NCBI GenBank assembly: GCA_019694435.1
Contig: JAIBBZ010000003.1
Coordinates: 1 to 64,000, forward strand
Reading direction: 5' to 3'
DNA: 64,000 nt
From: Pirellulales bacterium
Lineage (GTDB): Bacteria; Planctomycetota; Planctomycetia; Pirellulales; JAEUIK01
Made by a program: the position numbers and the translations under genes
Shown here: piece after piece, positions 42,958-52,000 of the stretch
Layout: each line of letters begins with the position of its first letter
Numbering within the stretch: the first letter of the stretch is position 1
Notes under the pieces: generated by a model
The model's database searches: none
The model's input: the letters and a program-made list of their open reading frames with translations, nothing else
What the model was told of the DNA's origin: nothing

Positions 42958-44094
42958 ATGATCACGGCCGAGGCGCTGGTGCTGGGGAGCGGAGGAATCG
43001 GCAGCGCGGCGCTGGCAGCGCTGGCGCGGCGCGGCTGCCGGGTGATCGGCATCGACCGCTTCTCGCCGCCGCACGATCGCGGCAGCTCTCACGGCCAGAC
43101 GCGGATCATTCGCCAGGCCTACTTCGAGCATCCCGACTATGTGCCGCTGGTCCTCAGGGCCTTCGATCTCTGGCACGACCTCGAAGCGCGGTCCGGAGTG
43201 CGCCTGTACCATGAGTGCGGGCTGCTGCAAGTCGGCCGGCCCGGCAGCCCCGTCGTTGCCGGAGTGCGCGCCAGCGCGGAGCGCCATCGATTGCCGCTCG
43301 AATCGCTCTCCGCGGCCGAAGCGATGCGGCGATTTCCCGGGTTTTACTTGCCCCCGGACGGTGAAGCGGTGTTCGAGCGCCGCGCCGGAGTGCTGCTGGT
43401 CGAAGCTTGTGTTCGGGCCTGTCTCGACGACGCCGTGGCGCACGGCGCGAGCCTGCGCGTCGGCGAAATGGTCATCCGCTGGAAATCGACCGGCGACCAG
43501 ATCGAGGTGCAGACCGATTGCGAAACATATCTCGCGCCGCGCGTCGTGATTGCCGCCGGACCATGGGCCGCCGACTTGCTGGACGATTCCGGCTTGCACT
43601 TGACGGTCCGGCGCAAGGCCCAATTCTGGTTCGAGCCCGGCGATCCCGTCTATCGGGCCGAGGCCCCCTGCCCTGCCTTTCTGTTCGATACGCCTACGGG
43701 CATCTTCTACGGCATGCCGGCGTTCGACGAGCGCGGCGTCAAGCTGGCCGAGCACACCGGCGGCGAAGTCGTGCCGAACGCGACGCTCGTAGATCGCAGC
43801 TTGCGCCCCGAAGACGAGCAGCGGGTACGTCGCTTTGCTGCGGAACATCTGCCGCATCTCTCCGATCGACGCACCGACCACGCCGTGTGTCTGTATACGA
43901 TGAGCCCCGACGAACACTTCGTGCTCGATCGCCACCCGCGCCAGCCAAAGGTCGCGTTCGTCGCCGGGCTGTCGGGACACGGCTTTAAGTTTGCGCCGGT
44001 GCTCGGCGAGGCCCTGGCCGACCTCGTACTTGCCGGACGTACCGCGTTGCCCGTCGACTTTCTGGGGCTTGCGCGGCCAAGCCTGCGGGCATAA
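42958..44094 (+). CDS. FAD-dependent oxidase of the sarcosine/N-methyl-tryptophan oxidase type
   Basis: 378 residues from ATG 42958. ALVLGSGGIGSAALAALARR is the FAD-binding Rossmann loop, GIDRFSPPHDRGSSHGQTRI is the characteristic flavin region of SolA/monomeric sarcosine oxidase, and LSGHGFKFAPVLGEALADLV is the C-terminal signature. The usual covalent FAD Cys site (KFAPV preceded by CMYTxxxD) appears as VCLYTMSPDEHF, so the Cys is present. It oxidises N-methyl amino acids with release of hydrogen peroxide; the exact substrate is unknown. Confidence 0.88.
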   Translation: MITAEALVLGSGGIGSAALAALARRGCRVIGIDRFSPPHDRGSSHGQTRIIRQAYFEHPDYVPLVLRAFDLWHDLEARSGVRLYHECGLLQVGRPGSPVVAGVRASAERHRLPLESLSAAEAMRRFPGFYLPPDGEAVFERRAGVLLVEACVRACLDDAVAHGASLRVGEMVIRWKSTGDQIEVQTDCETYLAPRVVIAAGPWAADLLDDSGLHLTVRRKAQFWFEPGDPVYRAEAPCPAFLFDTPTGIFYGMPAFDERGVKLAEHTGGEVVPNATLVDRSLRPEDEQRVRRFAAEHLPHLSDRRTDHAVCLYTMSPDEHFVLDRHPRQPKVAFVAGLSGHGFKFAPVLGEALADLVLAGRTALPVDFLGLARPSLRA

Positions 44095-44211
44095 CGCAAC
44101 GAGTTCCCTCGCCGTCGGCATCTTGCCTGCGCAGGTTCTGGCGCGCACATGCGCAGGACGATCATGCGGCCGGCGCGTCGTGCAATTGCTCGATCGCCGG
44201 GCACCGCGTTA
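44092..44211. other. Convergent spacer flanked by mirrored stop codons
   Basis: TAACGC (44092-44097) and its complement GCGTTA (44206-44211) contain the stop codons of the two convergent genes. Between them lies CCTGCGCAGG and other GC-rich short pairings, no U-tract and no gene. Confidence 0.35.
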
Positions 44212-46989
44212 GTTAGCCAAGAACGCCAGGCACTCTTCGCGATCCCTGGCGAATCCGCTTTCATGGGGAGCGACGGCAAGCACCGCGGCATATTGCTCGG
44301 ACGCCTGGCGATAATGTTGCGCGGCTTGTGCCGGATCGGCGAACCGCAGGAATCGCGCCCGCCAGAAGTGCGCCCGTGCCAAGTAACCGCGCGTCTCGAG
44401 ATCGTCATGGCGAGCCAAGGCTTCGGTCGCCGCGCCGATGGCAGTCAGGAGCGAGGCGCAAGCCTGCTCTTCTTGGCCGGCGTCGAATTCCACGCGCCCG
44501 CGCCAGAACAGACAGCGTGCATACGCGCGTGCGTCGCGGTTGTCGAGCGTCTGCCGCGCTGCCAGGTCCTCGAAGTGTTGAGTCGCGCGAGCAAAATGCT
44601 CGCTGGCGGCGCGCTGATCGCCCTGGGCCATGGCCAGGTCGGCCACGAACAAGGCCACCAAGGCCTTGACCCGGGTCGATGGTCCGACCGCCCCCGACGG
44701 ATCTTCGGCCAACGTGTGCAGCGTGCCGACCGCGGCAGCCAGCCGCGCGCGGTATTCGTCGGTCCCCTCGACCGCCATGATCGCGGACAGCCCTGCGCTT
44801 GCCCACCGTACGACCGCGCTGATCGACTCGTCGGGCTGGGTACCGGCCGCTCGAACGACCGTGACGCCGTTTTCGAGCGCCGTGCAGGCCCATTGCGCCG
44901 CGTCGCGATGGTTTCCCAAACGACGCTGCGTATCGCGATAGCAGGCTTGCAATTCAACCAAACGAGTGCGCAGGGCCAGGTCAGCGGGGTGCCGGCCCAG
45001 CCAGGCGTCACAGGCTCGCACGGCCACGGCCAGATAGTGCTCGGCCTCGACACACACGCCTTGCACAAGCGAGAGCCTGGCGGCGTAGATGGCCGTGATC
45101 GCCAATTCTTCGATCATCGATCGATTGTCGCTATCGCCGGCCAACAGCGCACTGCTGTCGGCAAACGCTTCGGCATATGCCGCCAGCGCCGCTTGAGGCT
45201 GGCCGCCTGCCTGCAAGCATCGTCCTCGATAGCGCCACAGATCGGCCCGCGTCTGTCGCAAGAACAAGGGCGCATCGGACGCCAACTCGCCGAGTGCGGC
45301 CGCGGCCCGGTCCAGGCTTCGCAATGCGGCCGCGGCACCCGCGACGATCTGCGTCGACCGATGTGCGACGAGGCAAGCGTTGGCGAGCCCGCCGCGGGCT
45401 TCGAAATCGGGTCGCCGCTCGAACTCGACTTGCCATCGCCGGACAGCTTCTGCGGCCACCGGCATGGCCTGCTCGAACTGGTCGATCTGGTTCAAGCGAT
45501 GCGCATAACTGGCATAGGCGTTGGCCAACTCACGCGCATACGATCCGAGTCGTGGCCCCGTTTCGACCAGCGCGCTCGCGTAGTACTCGACCGCACGGCG
45601 GCGCAAATCGCGAGCCACCTCGGCCGACGCCGGATGATGCGATGCCCCATCGTCGGCCACGGCGAGCATTTCCTTGATCAGGCGCTGCGCGTGAACGAAC
45701 TGGTGTTCGGCGCGTTGCCGCTGCCGCTCGCTTTGCGCCAGGTGAGCTTCTGCCCGGCGCCATTGCCAACTGATGCCTGCCAATCCACCTAGAATCGCGG
45801 CGGCCAGCGCGGCCCATGATGCCGCCAGCACCGGCCGCCTGCGGCACCAACGCGCCGCGCGCATCGCGGTCCCCACGCTACGGGCCTCGACCGGGCGCCC
45901 GGCAACAAACCGTTCGAGATCGTCGCGCAGCGCGGCGGCGGAACCATAGCGCCGGGCCGGGTCTTTCTCGAGGCACTTGTGAACGATCGCTTCCAGATCG
46001 CGCGGCACGTGCGGCGACAGCCGTCGCAAAGAAACAGCTTCGGCGTCAACGACCAGCCGCAGCGTTGCCGGGTCGGATTCGCCGACCAATGGCGGGCGGC
46101 AGGCCAGCACTTCGTACAACACCGCACCCAATGCATACACGTCCGTCGCAGGGCCGATTCGGTCCAATTGACCTTCGGCCTGCTCGGGCGCCATGTAGGC
46201 AGGCGTGCCAACGAGGCTGCCGGTGCGGGTCGCCGTGCCCGTCTCGGCGAGCAGCTTGGCGAGTCCAAAATCGGTCAGCTTGGGCACGCCGGGCAGTTGT
46301 CGCGAGCTGTCGCGCGCGGCGGCGCCGTCTGCCGAGTCGAACAGCACATTGCCCGGCTTGATGTCGCGATGCAGCACGCCGCGGCTGTGGGCATGCTGTA
46401 CCGCATCGGCCAACTGGGCGATTAACCGCGCCGCGATCCGTGCATCGACGGGGGCTGTCTGCCCACGCAGCCATTCGGTCAGATTGGGGCCCTCGCAATA
46501 GGCCGCGGCAATGTAAGCGACCGCTCCCGCCTGCCCGGCTTCGTACACGCCAACGATGTTCGGATGAGCCAGGGCCGCGGCTGCCCGCGCCTCGCGCAGG
46601 AACCGCTCTTGCAACTCGTCGCTCACCAGCGCCTCGGGACGCGGGATCTTGAGCGCCACGCGACGTTCGACGAACGGGTCTTCGGCCAGGAACACCACGC
46701 CACAACCACCGCGGCCCAGCTCGCGCACCAAATGAAACCGGCCAAGCTGTCGCCAGGGAGTTTCTGCAACCGTAGGGCGCTCGTCGTCTTGCCGCCGGGG
46801 CCAGACCTGCTCGACCAGCCGCAGGAACGCCAGTCGCTCTTCGAGTGCCGGGGCGGCGATCGCGTCATCGGGCCAGGCCGCGAGTTCGCCCGTGAGCTGC
46901 CGGTCGAAGGCCACGAGTGCCTCGTCCATGTCGTCAGCAGCCAGGCGCGAATCGTCGCCGACCGCGCTGTCAATCGTTCTGTGGACCAT
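44209..46989 (-). CDS. Serine/threonine protein kinase with transmembrane helix and TPR-like region
   Basis: 926 residues from ATG 46989, overlapping the sigma gene by 20 bases. The kinase domain (residues 83-360) is fully intact: LGRGGCGVVF loop, VALK, HRDIKPGN (about 207-214), DFGLAK (240-245), GTPAYMAPEQ. One transmembrane helix lies near 386-407 (PVLAASWAALAAAILGGLAG). The external half (about 510 residues) has helical repeats of TPR type (ALVETGPRLGSYARELANAY and others). This is the layout of planctomycete kinases paired with ECF sigma factors. The overlap implies translational coupling. Confidence 0.93.
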   Translation of the reverse strand: MVHRTIDSAVGDDSRLAADDMDEALVAFDRQLTGELAAWPDDAIAAPALEERLAFLRLVEQVWPRRQDDERPTVAETPWRQLGRFHLVRELGRGGCGVVFLAEDPFVERRVALKIPRPEALVSDELQERFLREARAAAALAHPNIVGVYEAGQAGAVAYIAAAYCEGPNLTEWLRGQTAPVDARIAARLIAQLADAVQHAHSRGVLHRDIKPGNVLFDSADGAAARDSSRQLPGVPKLTDFGLAKLLAETGTATRTGSLVGTPAYMAPEQAEGQLDRIGPATDVYALGAVLYEVLACRPPLVGESDPATLRLVVDAEAVSLRRLSPHVPRDLEAIVHKCLEKDPARRYGSAAALRDDLERFVAGRPVEARSVGTAMRAARWCRRRPVLAASWAALAAAILGGLAGISWQWRRAEAHLAQSERQRQRAEHQFVHAQRLIKEMLAVADDGASHHPASAEVARDLRRRAVEYYASALVETGPRLGSYARELANAYASYAHRLNQIDQFEQAMPVAAEAVRRWQVEFERRPDFEARGGLANACLVAHRSTQIVAGAAAALRSLDRAAAALGELASDAPLFLRQTRADLWRYRGRCLQAGGQPQAALAAYAEAFADSSALLAGDSDNRSMIEELAITAIYAARLSLVQGVCVEAEHYLAVAVRACDAWLGRHPADLALRTRLVELQACYRDTQRRLGNHRDAAQWACTALENGVTVVRAAGTQPDESISAVVRWASAGLSAIMAVEGTDEYRARLAAAVGTLHTLAEDPSGAVGPSTRVKALVALFVADLAMAQGDQRAASEHFARATQHFEDLAARQTLDNRDARAYARCLFWRGRVEFDAGQEEQACASLLTAIGAATEALARHDDLETRGYLARAHFWRARFLRFADPAQAAQHYRQASEQYAAVLAVAPHESGFARDREECLAFLAN

Positions 46990-47611
46990 GGCGTTGCTCA
47001 AACTCTGCCTGCAGTTGTTCGATCGCACGGACCCAAAGCTTGCGCGCGGCATTCTCGGTGCGTCCGAGGGCCGCACCGATCTCGGCAAACGACAATCCTC
47101 GATGGTGCCGCAGACGTATCACCTCCTGGTAGCCGGCCGGCAGAGTCGCCAGTGCAGCGCCGAGCGCGGTGTGCGCCTCCTGAATCAACGCCGCCGAGCG
47201 GGGCGTCGGGTGATGATCGACTAGCGCCGCCGTCAGACCGGGCCGCGAGCCGCCGGTCGCGAGCGGAATCTCGCGCGTGAGGTGCCGCTTGCGCGTTTGC
47301 CGATACGACCGGGCCCGATCGGCCAGGTTGTTGAGCAAGATTCGTCGCATCCAGGCCAGCAATTCCTCGGGCGAATCGCCGACGAATCGCCCGATTGCGG
47401 CCTGCGCATCGACAAATGTTTCCTGGACCAGGTCCGATGCGCCGGTCTTCACGCGCAACAGCGAATCCATCTCTTGGCGGGCCACGGCCAAGAGATAGGC
47501 GCGGCATTGCTCGAACAGCTCGCCCAGGGACGACGCCGAGCCGGCCCGCGCCTGATCGATCAACCGAGCCCAGTCAGCCGCGGTCTCGCGCGCCGCGTTG
47601 TGTTCGACCAT
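46970..47611 (-). CDS. ECF-type sigma factor
   Basis: 213 residues from ATG 47611 (MVEHNAARETAADWARLIDQ), with AAGGGG upstream; an earlier ATG in frame would add 11 residues. Region 2 has LFEQCRAYLLAVARQEMDSL and GASDLVQETFVDAQAAIGRF; region 4 has LPAGYQEVIRLRHHRGLSFA and EIGAALGRTENAARKLWVRA. The 40-residue linker fits the planctomycete-expanded ECF branch that is genetically linked to kinases. Regulation by phosphorylation has been proposed for such pairs. No anti-sigma factor gene is nearby. Confidence 0.93.
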   Translation of the reverse strand: MVEHNAARETAADWARLIDQARAGSASSLGELFEQCRAYLLAVARQEMDSLLRVKTGASDLVQETFVDAQAAIGRFVGDSPEELLAWMRRILLNNLADRARSYRQTRKRHLTREIPLATGGSRPGLTAALVDHHPTPRSAALIQEAHTALGAALATLPAGYQEVIRLRHHRGLSFAEIGAALGRTENAARKLWVRAIEQLQAEFEQRHGPQND

Positions 47612-47726
47612 CGAGGTCCACCCCTTCGTCGCATCGCCACACAAGACGAGGAGATTCTCGCCCCGCCAGCGCCCCGATACAGGGACCGCTCGCGGTCACC
47701 TCGCTTTACGATTTGCTGGCCCTCCG

Positions 47727-47767
47727 AGTATCGCCCCCAGCCCAAGGGCCGATCAACTTCCGAAGTT
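47727..47767 (-). promoter_or_regulatory. Candidate promoter and operator of the sigma/kinase operon
   Basis: Read on the minus strand: TTGATC (47751-47756), an 18-base spacer, and GATACT (47727-47732), some 115 bases before the sigma start. A 13-base palindrome AACTTC-C-GAAGTT (47755-47767) overlaps the edge of the -35. It is well placed for a dimeric regulator. Both elements are read from sequence; function is inferred. Confidence 0.4.
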
Positions 47768-47857
47768 AGCGCAACAGGAATCCGCCGTCGCAAAGTTTTA
47801 TTTTTCTGCGGCCGATTTTCTCCCCGTTCACGCTTAGAGGGTCATTGGAGGCTTTGC

Positions 47858-48196
47858 ATGCCAGCGGATCCCATCACCGTGGGCCGTCGGCAGCGACGAA
47901 ACCTCCGGCGCGGCAAGGAGATGCCGCCAGAAACATGTCGCACGAAGCGCAGCCGTTCAGGCACCCGCGGCGTCGGGGCAGGCCGCGGGGCGCCGTACCT
48001 TCGCTCGCCCGTCGGCGCTTTCGTTGACTTGCATGGCACGTGCGTCCATCGCGTCAGTGCGCCGCCGCTCGTGACGTCCACTCTACGGCCACGTGACCGC
48101 TGCCATGAACCGCGAAACCCCGATTTTGCCACAGTCCGCCCAAGCGGCTCGACGCTTGACGACCAAGGCCCTGCGCAACAAGGAGTCCGCTCGTGA
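47858..48196 (+). CDS. Possible small Arg-rich protein upstream of the LamG gene
   Basis: 112 residues starting at ATG 47858, which has a good GGAGG at six bases. It is Arg/Gly-rich (GRRQRRNLRRGKEM) with no recognisable domain and no clear codon bias. Its TGA stop overlaps the GTG start of the LamG gene (GTGA, 48193-48196), which would couple translation. It may be a real leader gene or a chance frame; the ribosome binding site and the overlap are the only support. Confidence 0.3.
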   Translation: MPADPITVGRRQRRNLRRGKEMPPETCRTKRSRSGTRGVGAGRGAPYLRSPVGAFVDLHGTCVHRVSAPPLVTSTLRPRDRCHEPRNPDFATVRPSGSTLDDQGPAQQGVRS

Positions 48197-49083
48197 CCCG
48201 AAATCAATCCATCTGCCGCATTCTGATCGCCGTTTGTCTCGCTACCTCGAGTCGAACCGCCTCGGCCGCCACGATCGGCTACTGGCGATTTGAAAACGGC
48301 ACGCCGAACACGACGGTTACCGCGGCCATCGACAGCGGCCCCTACGGCATCTCGCTGTTCCCGTCTTCGACGCCTACCTATCGGACCGACTCGCCGGGCT
48401 TAGGCAGCAGGTCGGTCGAGTTTGACGGTTCCGACGGCCTGAGCGCGGCCGACGACAATCGCCTCGACTTCGGCGCCACGGACAGCTTTACCGTGGAGCT
48501 GTTCTTCCAGACGACGACGACCGCCGAGCGCGGCCTGATGCAGAAACAGCAGGGCTTCTCCGGCACGCAGCTCTATCAGATCTTTATGGACCATGGCAAC
48601 GTGTACTTCGACATCCGCGACAACTCGACGAGTCATCTCACCCGGACCACGAGCCCGTTGGACTACAATGACGGTCAATGGCATCACGTGGCCGGTGTGC
48701 GCGACGTGGCGGCCGATGAAATCCGGTTGTACGTCGATGGGCAATTCGTCGACTCCGCCACCGACATCACGACAGGCTCGCTGGCCAACAGCGGAACGCT
48801 CTGGCTCGGCGTCGGGAACACGGGCAGCTCCGCTTACACGTTCCCGGGCAAGCTCGACGAGTTTCGCATTTCGAACGTAGCCCTGCTGCCGAGCCAGTTT
48901 CTCAACGCTCAGCCGGTGCCCGAACCGAGCACGATTTCGCTCGCTGCGGCCGGCGCTTGTCTGTTGTCAGTGTTTGTCTGTGGCAAGCCAAGAAGGCGGC
49001 GGGCAAATCCAGGCGCGCCGGCCCCGGTCACGGTGCCCAGGGCGAAGGCGGCTCTTCGTCGGACCGATCGGTCAGATCAATAA
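48193..49083 (+). CDS. LamG-domain protein with PEP-CTERM sorting signal
   Basis: 296 residues from GTG 48193, with AAGGAG seven to eight bases upstream. A signal peptide (ICRILIAVCLATSSRTASAA) precedes a concanavalin A/LamG-like domain: YWRFENGTPN, SVEFDGSDGLSAADDNRLDF, WHHVAGVRDVAADEIRLYVD, GKLDEFRISNVAL. The C-terminus has VPEPSTISLAAAGACLLSVF then KPRRRR, a PEP-CTERM motif recognised by exosortase. Unusually, about 26 residues follow the Arg run, and the last 56 bases overlap the 3' end of the giant gene on the other strand. No exosortase gene is in the window. Confidence 0.85.
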   Translation: MTRNQSICRILIAVCLATSSRTASAATIGYWRFENGTPNTTVTAAIDSGPYGISLFPSSTPTYRTDSPGLGSRSVEFDGSDGLSAADDNRLDFGATDSFTVELFFQTTTTAERGLMQKQQGFSGTQLYQIFMDHGNVYFDIRDNSTSHLTRTTSPLDYNDGQWHHVAGVRDVAADEIRLYVDGQFVDSATDITTGSLANSGTLWLGVGNTGSSAYTFPGKLDEFRISNVALLPSQFLNAQPVPEPSTISLAAAGACLLSVFVCGKPRRRRANPGAPAPVTVPRAKAALRRTDRSDQ

Positions 49084-52000
49084 AGATGTCGTTGATGAGC
49101 CAGTCGAGCGCCTCGCCACCGAGCAACGTGTCGATGTCCGCTTCGGCGAACATCGTCGTACCGGGCATGAGGAAGTAATCGCCGTTGTCGCGATCGTCCG
49201 TGCCTGCACCGGACAAGTTTGCCACCCGTTCGGCAAGCGAACGCGACGAGGTCCATTCGGCGCGGATGGCATCGAGGGCGGCAAGATCGTTGTCGAACGC
49301 CGTTGGACCGGCGATCAGCAGGTCTTCGCCGGGGCCACCGTCGAGCCGATCGGCGCCGAGGCCGCCAATCAGCAGGTCTCGTCCGAGCCCGCCCCGCAGA
49401 GTATCGGCGCCGTCGTAGCCGACGAGGATATCGTCATCAGCGCCGCCATCGAGCAGATCGCGCCCCCGGCCGCCCAGCAAGGTGTCGGCCCCCTGGCCGC
49501 CGTAGAGCTCGGCCGTCTTGCCCTGAAGACTCGTGCTCCACAGCACGTCGTCGCCGCCCAGGCCATAGCCGATTACCCTGCCATTGATGCCGGTGAACGT
49601 TTCGAATGTCAGTGCCAACTGCCCGTCGAGGGCAAAGGCCATCACGCTGACCTGCGTGCCGCGACCGGAGAAGCCAAAGGCGTCGTTGCCCTCGGTGCCG
49701 CCGTAGTACAAGTCAAACACGCCTGGTCGATTGGGATTCGCCTGCCGCGAGAATCGGCTGACGTTCACCGCGTGGCTCGCCGGTGCGCTTTGGGCGCCGT
49801 CCTTGTCCTGGGCCGTGACGGTCGGTGTAAGCAAACCGACATTCGAGAACGTGTGAACCACGGTTGATCCCGACGGTCCGGACACCGTCTCATCGACCGA
49901 CCCGTCGCCGTCCCAATCGATCTCGAAGGTGAAGCCGGCGACCTGATCGTCGGTCGAAGGATCGCTCGCCGCGAGCGTGAAGGTGCGCGGCTGGCCCGGC
50001 ACCGCAACGCTCGGCCCCGTCAGCGTCGCCGAGGGAGCAACGCTGTGGACGATCAGCTCAAATTCGAGCACGTCGGTAATCACGCCGTCGTAAGTGACCG
50101 TGATCGTCACCGTCTGCGACTCGACGGGACCATCGCCGGTGTTCCACGACCAGCTCCAGTGGCCGTCGCCGAGGTCAACCACCGTGCCGATCGACGCGCC
50201 CAACACGGCCGTGACATCCTGCGCGAGCGTGCCCGAATTGACCGCCAGGGCACCCTCGTCGACCTGCACGACGCCCTGATCGGCCGCGAGCGGCGCGACC
50301 ACGTCGATCACGATCTGATTCGTCGCGGCCCCGCCATTAGCGTCGTCCGCTTCGTACTCCAACACCTCGCGGCCAACCTGGTTCGCCGGCGCGACGTACC
50401 GGAAGGTATGGCCGTCGATGCGGAGCAGCTCGCCGACGTGGGGAGCAGACAGCAGCCCGACGCTCAGATCGTCGCCGTCGACGTCGAAATCGTTGGCAAG
50501 TGGACTGATTTCGACTTCCGCACCCGCAAGCACGACGAGGTGATCGATCGCGGTCGTGACCGCGTCGTTGACCGGGGCCACGGTGAGCTGAAACTGCTCC
50601 AGGGTCGTCGCCCCCGCGGAATCGACCGCCTGGATTGTGACCGTCGCGCTGCCATGAGCATGCGCGGCCGGGTGAAAATCGATCAGGAACTGGCCGTCGC
50701 TCGCACCCGGCCGCACGACGATCGCGCCCGCCGGTAGCAGGGCGTCGTTATCGGCGAACACGTCGAGGGTGATGCCGCCGGGTCCGGTCATTTGCCGCTC
50801 GATCGACAAGGCCAGGTCGGTCAGACTCGCATCCTCGTAGAGGAATTGATCGTGAATCGAGGATACCAAGGGCGGCAGCGGAATCGCGCGGATCGCGTCG
50901 AGCATTTCCTGGTCGGTCCGCCCGTCCTCGGCAAGCACCTCGCTGCTGGGACGAAGGCCCAGCGCCACTTCGTACAAGTCGTGCGCGATCTTGCCGTTCT
51001 CGAGCACCTTGGCCTCGGTGACGAACCGGGCCATTTCCGCCGAATCGTGGGCCAGCGCCGCCAAGGCGCGCTGGTTCTGATCGGCGGCCGCGATCACCTG
51101 GCTTACGTCGTCGATGATCTCAGCGAGCCGATCGAGATGGAGCTGCAGGTTGTAGTTGCGGCTGAACTCATCAGCCAGAGCAGCCGCATCGAGCACGATC
51201 GTGCGAATCTGCGCCGCATCGCCGAGGTCGAGCTGGCCGCGCAGCACCTGCTTGCCGATCGCGGCAAACGTCGCCTCGCTGAAGTAATTGGCCAACGCGT
51301 GGTCTTCGAGCGGCACGCCCGCCAACCCCGCCAGCACGGCTTCGATCTCGATCACGGTCGTGTTCAGGTTGTTCTCGCCGACGAATACGGGACCGGCCAG
51401 CGGGTTGCCGGCGCGCGCTTCGTGAAAATGGTCGAACGAGCTGAGGTCGATCGACGAATCGATACCGAAAGCCTGCTTGACCAGGGTTGCGCTCTCTTCC
51501 GGGCTCAGCGTGCCGCCTTCGGCCGCGGCGGCGATCCACAGATCGAGCTGCGCCGCGTCGCGCGCGTCGATGACACCATCTTGGTCGAGGTCCAGCGCCG
51601 GATCGTACGGCGAGGTGCCCAGCAGCTCGAGATAGCGGGTCCGATCGTTGGCGTCGACCAGCTGGTCGCCGTCGAGATCGGCGCGCGTCGTATCGACCGG
51701 GAGCAGGTCGATCGCTTCTTCCAGCGACGTGAAAGCCGTGGCGTTTCCCCGGCCGCCGTGTGGAATCGACTGATCGTCGGTCTCTGCGATGCCCGTGCTC
51801 GCGTCTACGCCTCCCTGCACGCGGATTTCGCCCGTGTTCAGGTCGAGCCCGTCGGGCAGGAACAGGTCATAGTTCCCCTCGAAGTCGGTCAGGGCCCACG
51901 GTTCGTCGTCGTCCAACTGCAGATTGTTGTTCGCGTCGAACCAGACCGTCGCGCCGGCGATGGGGCCGGTCACCACGCGCCCGCGTAAATCGCTGCCGCT

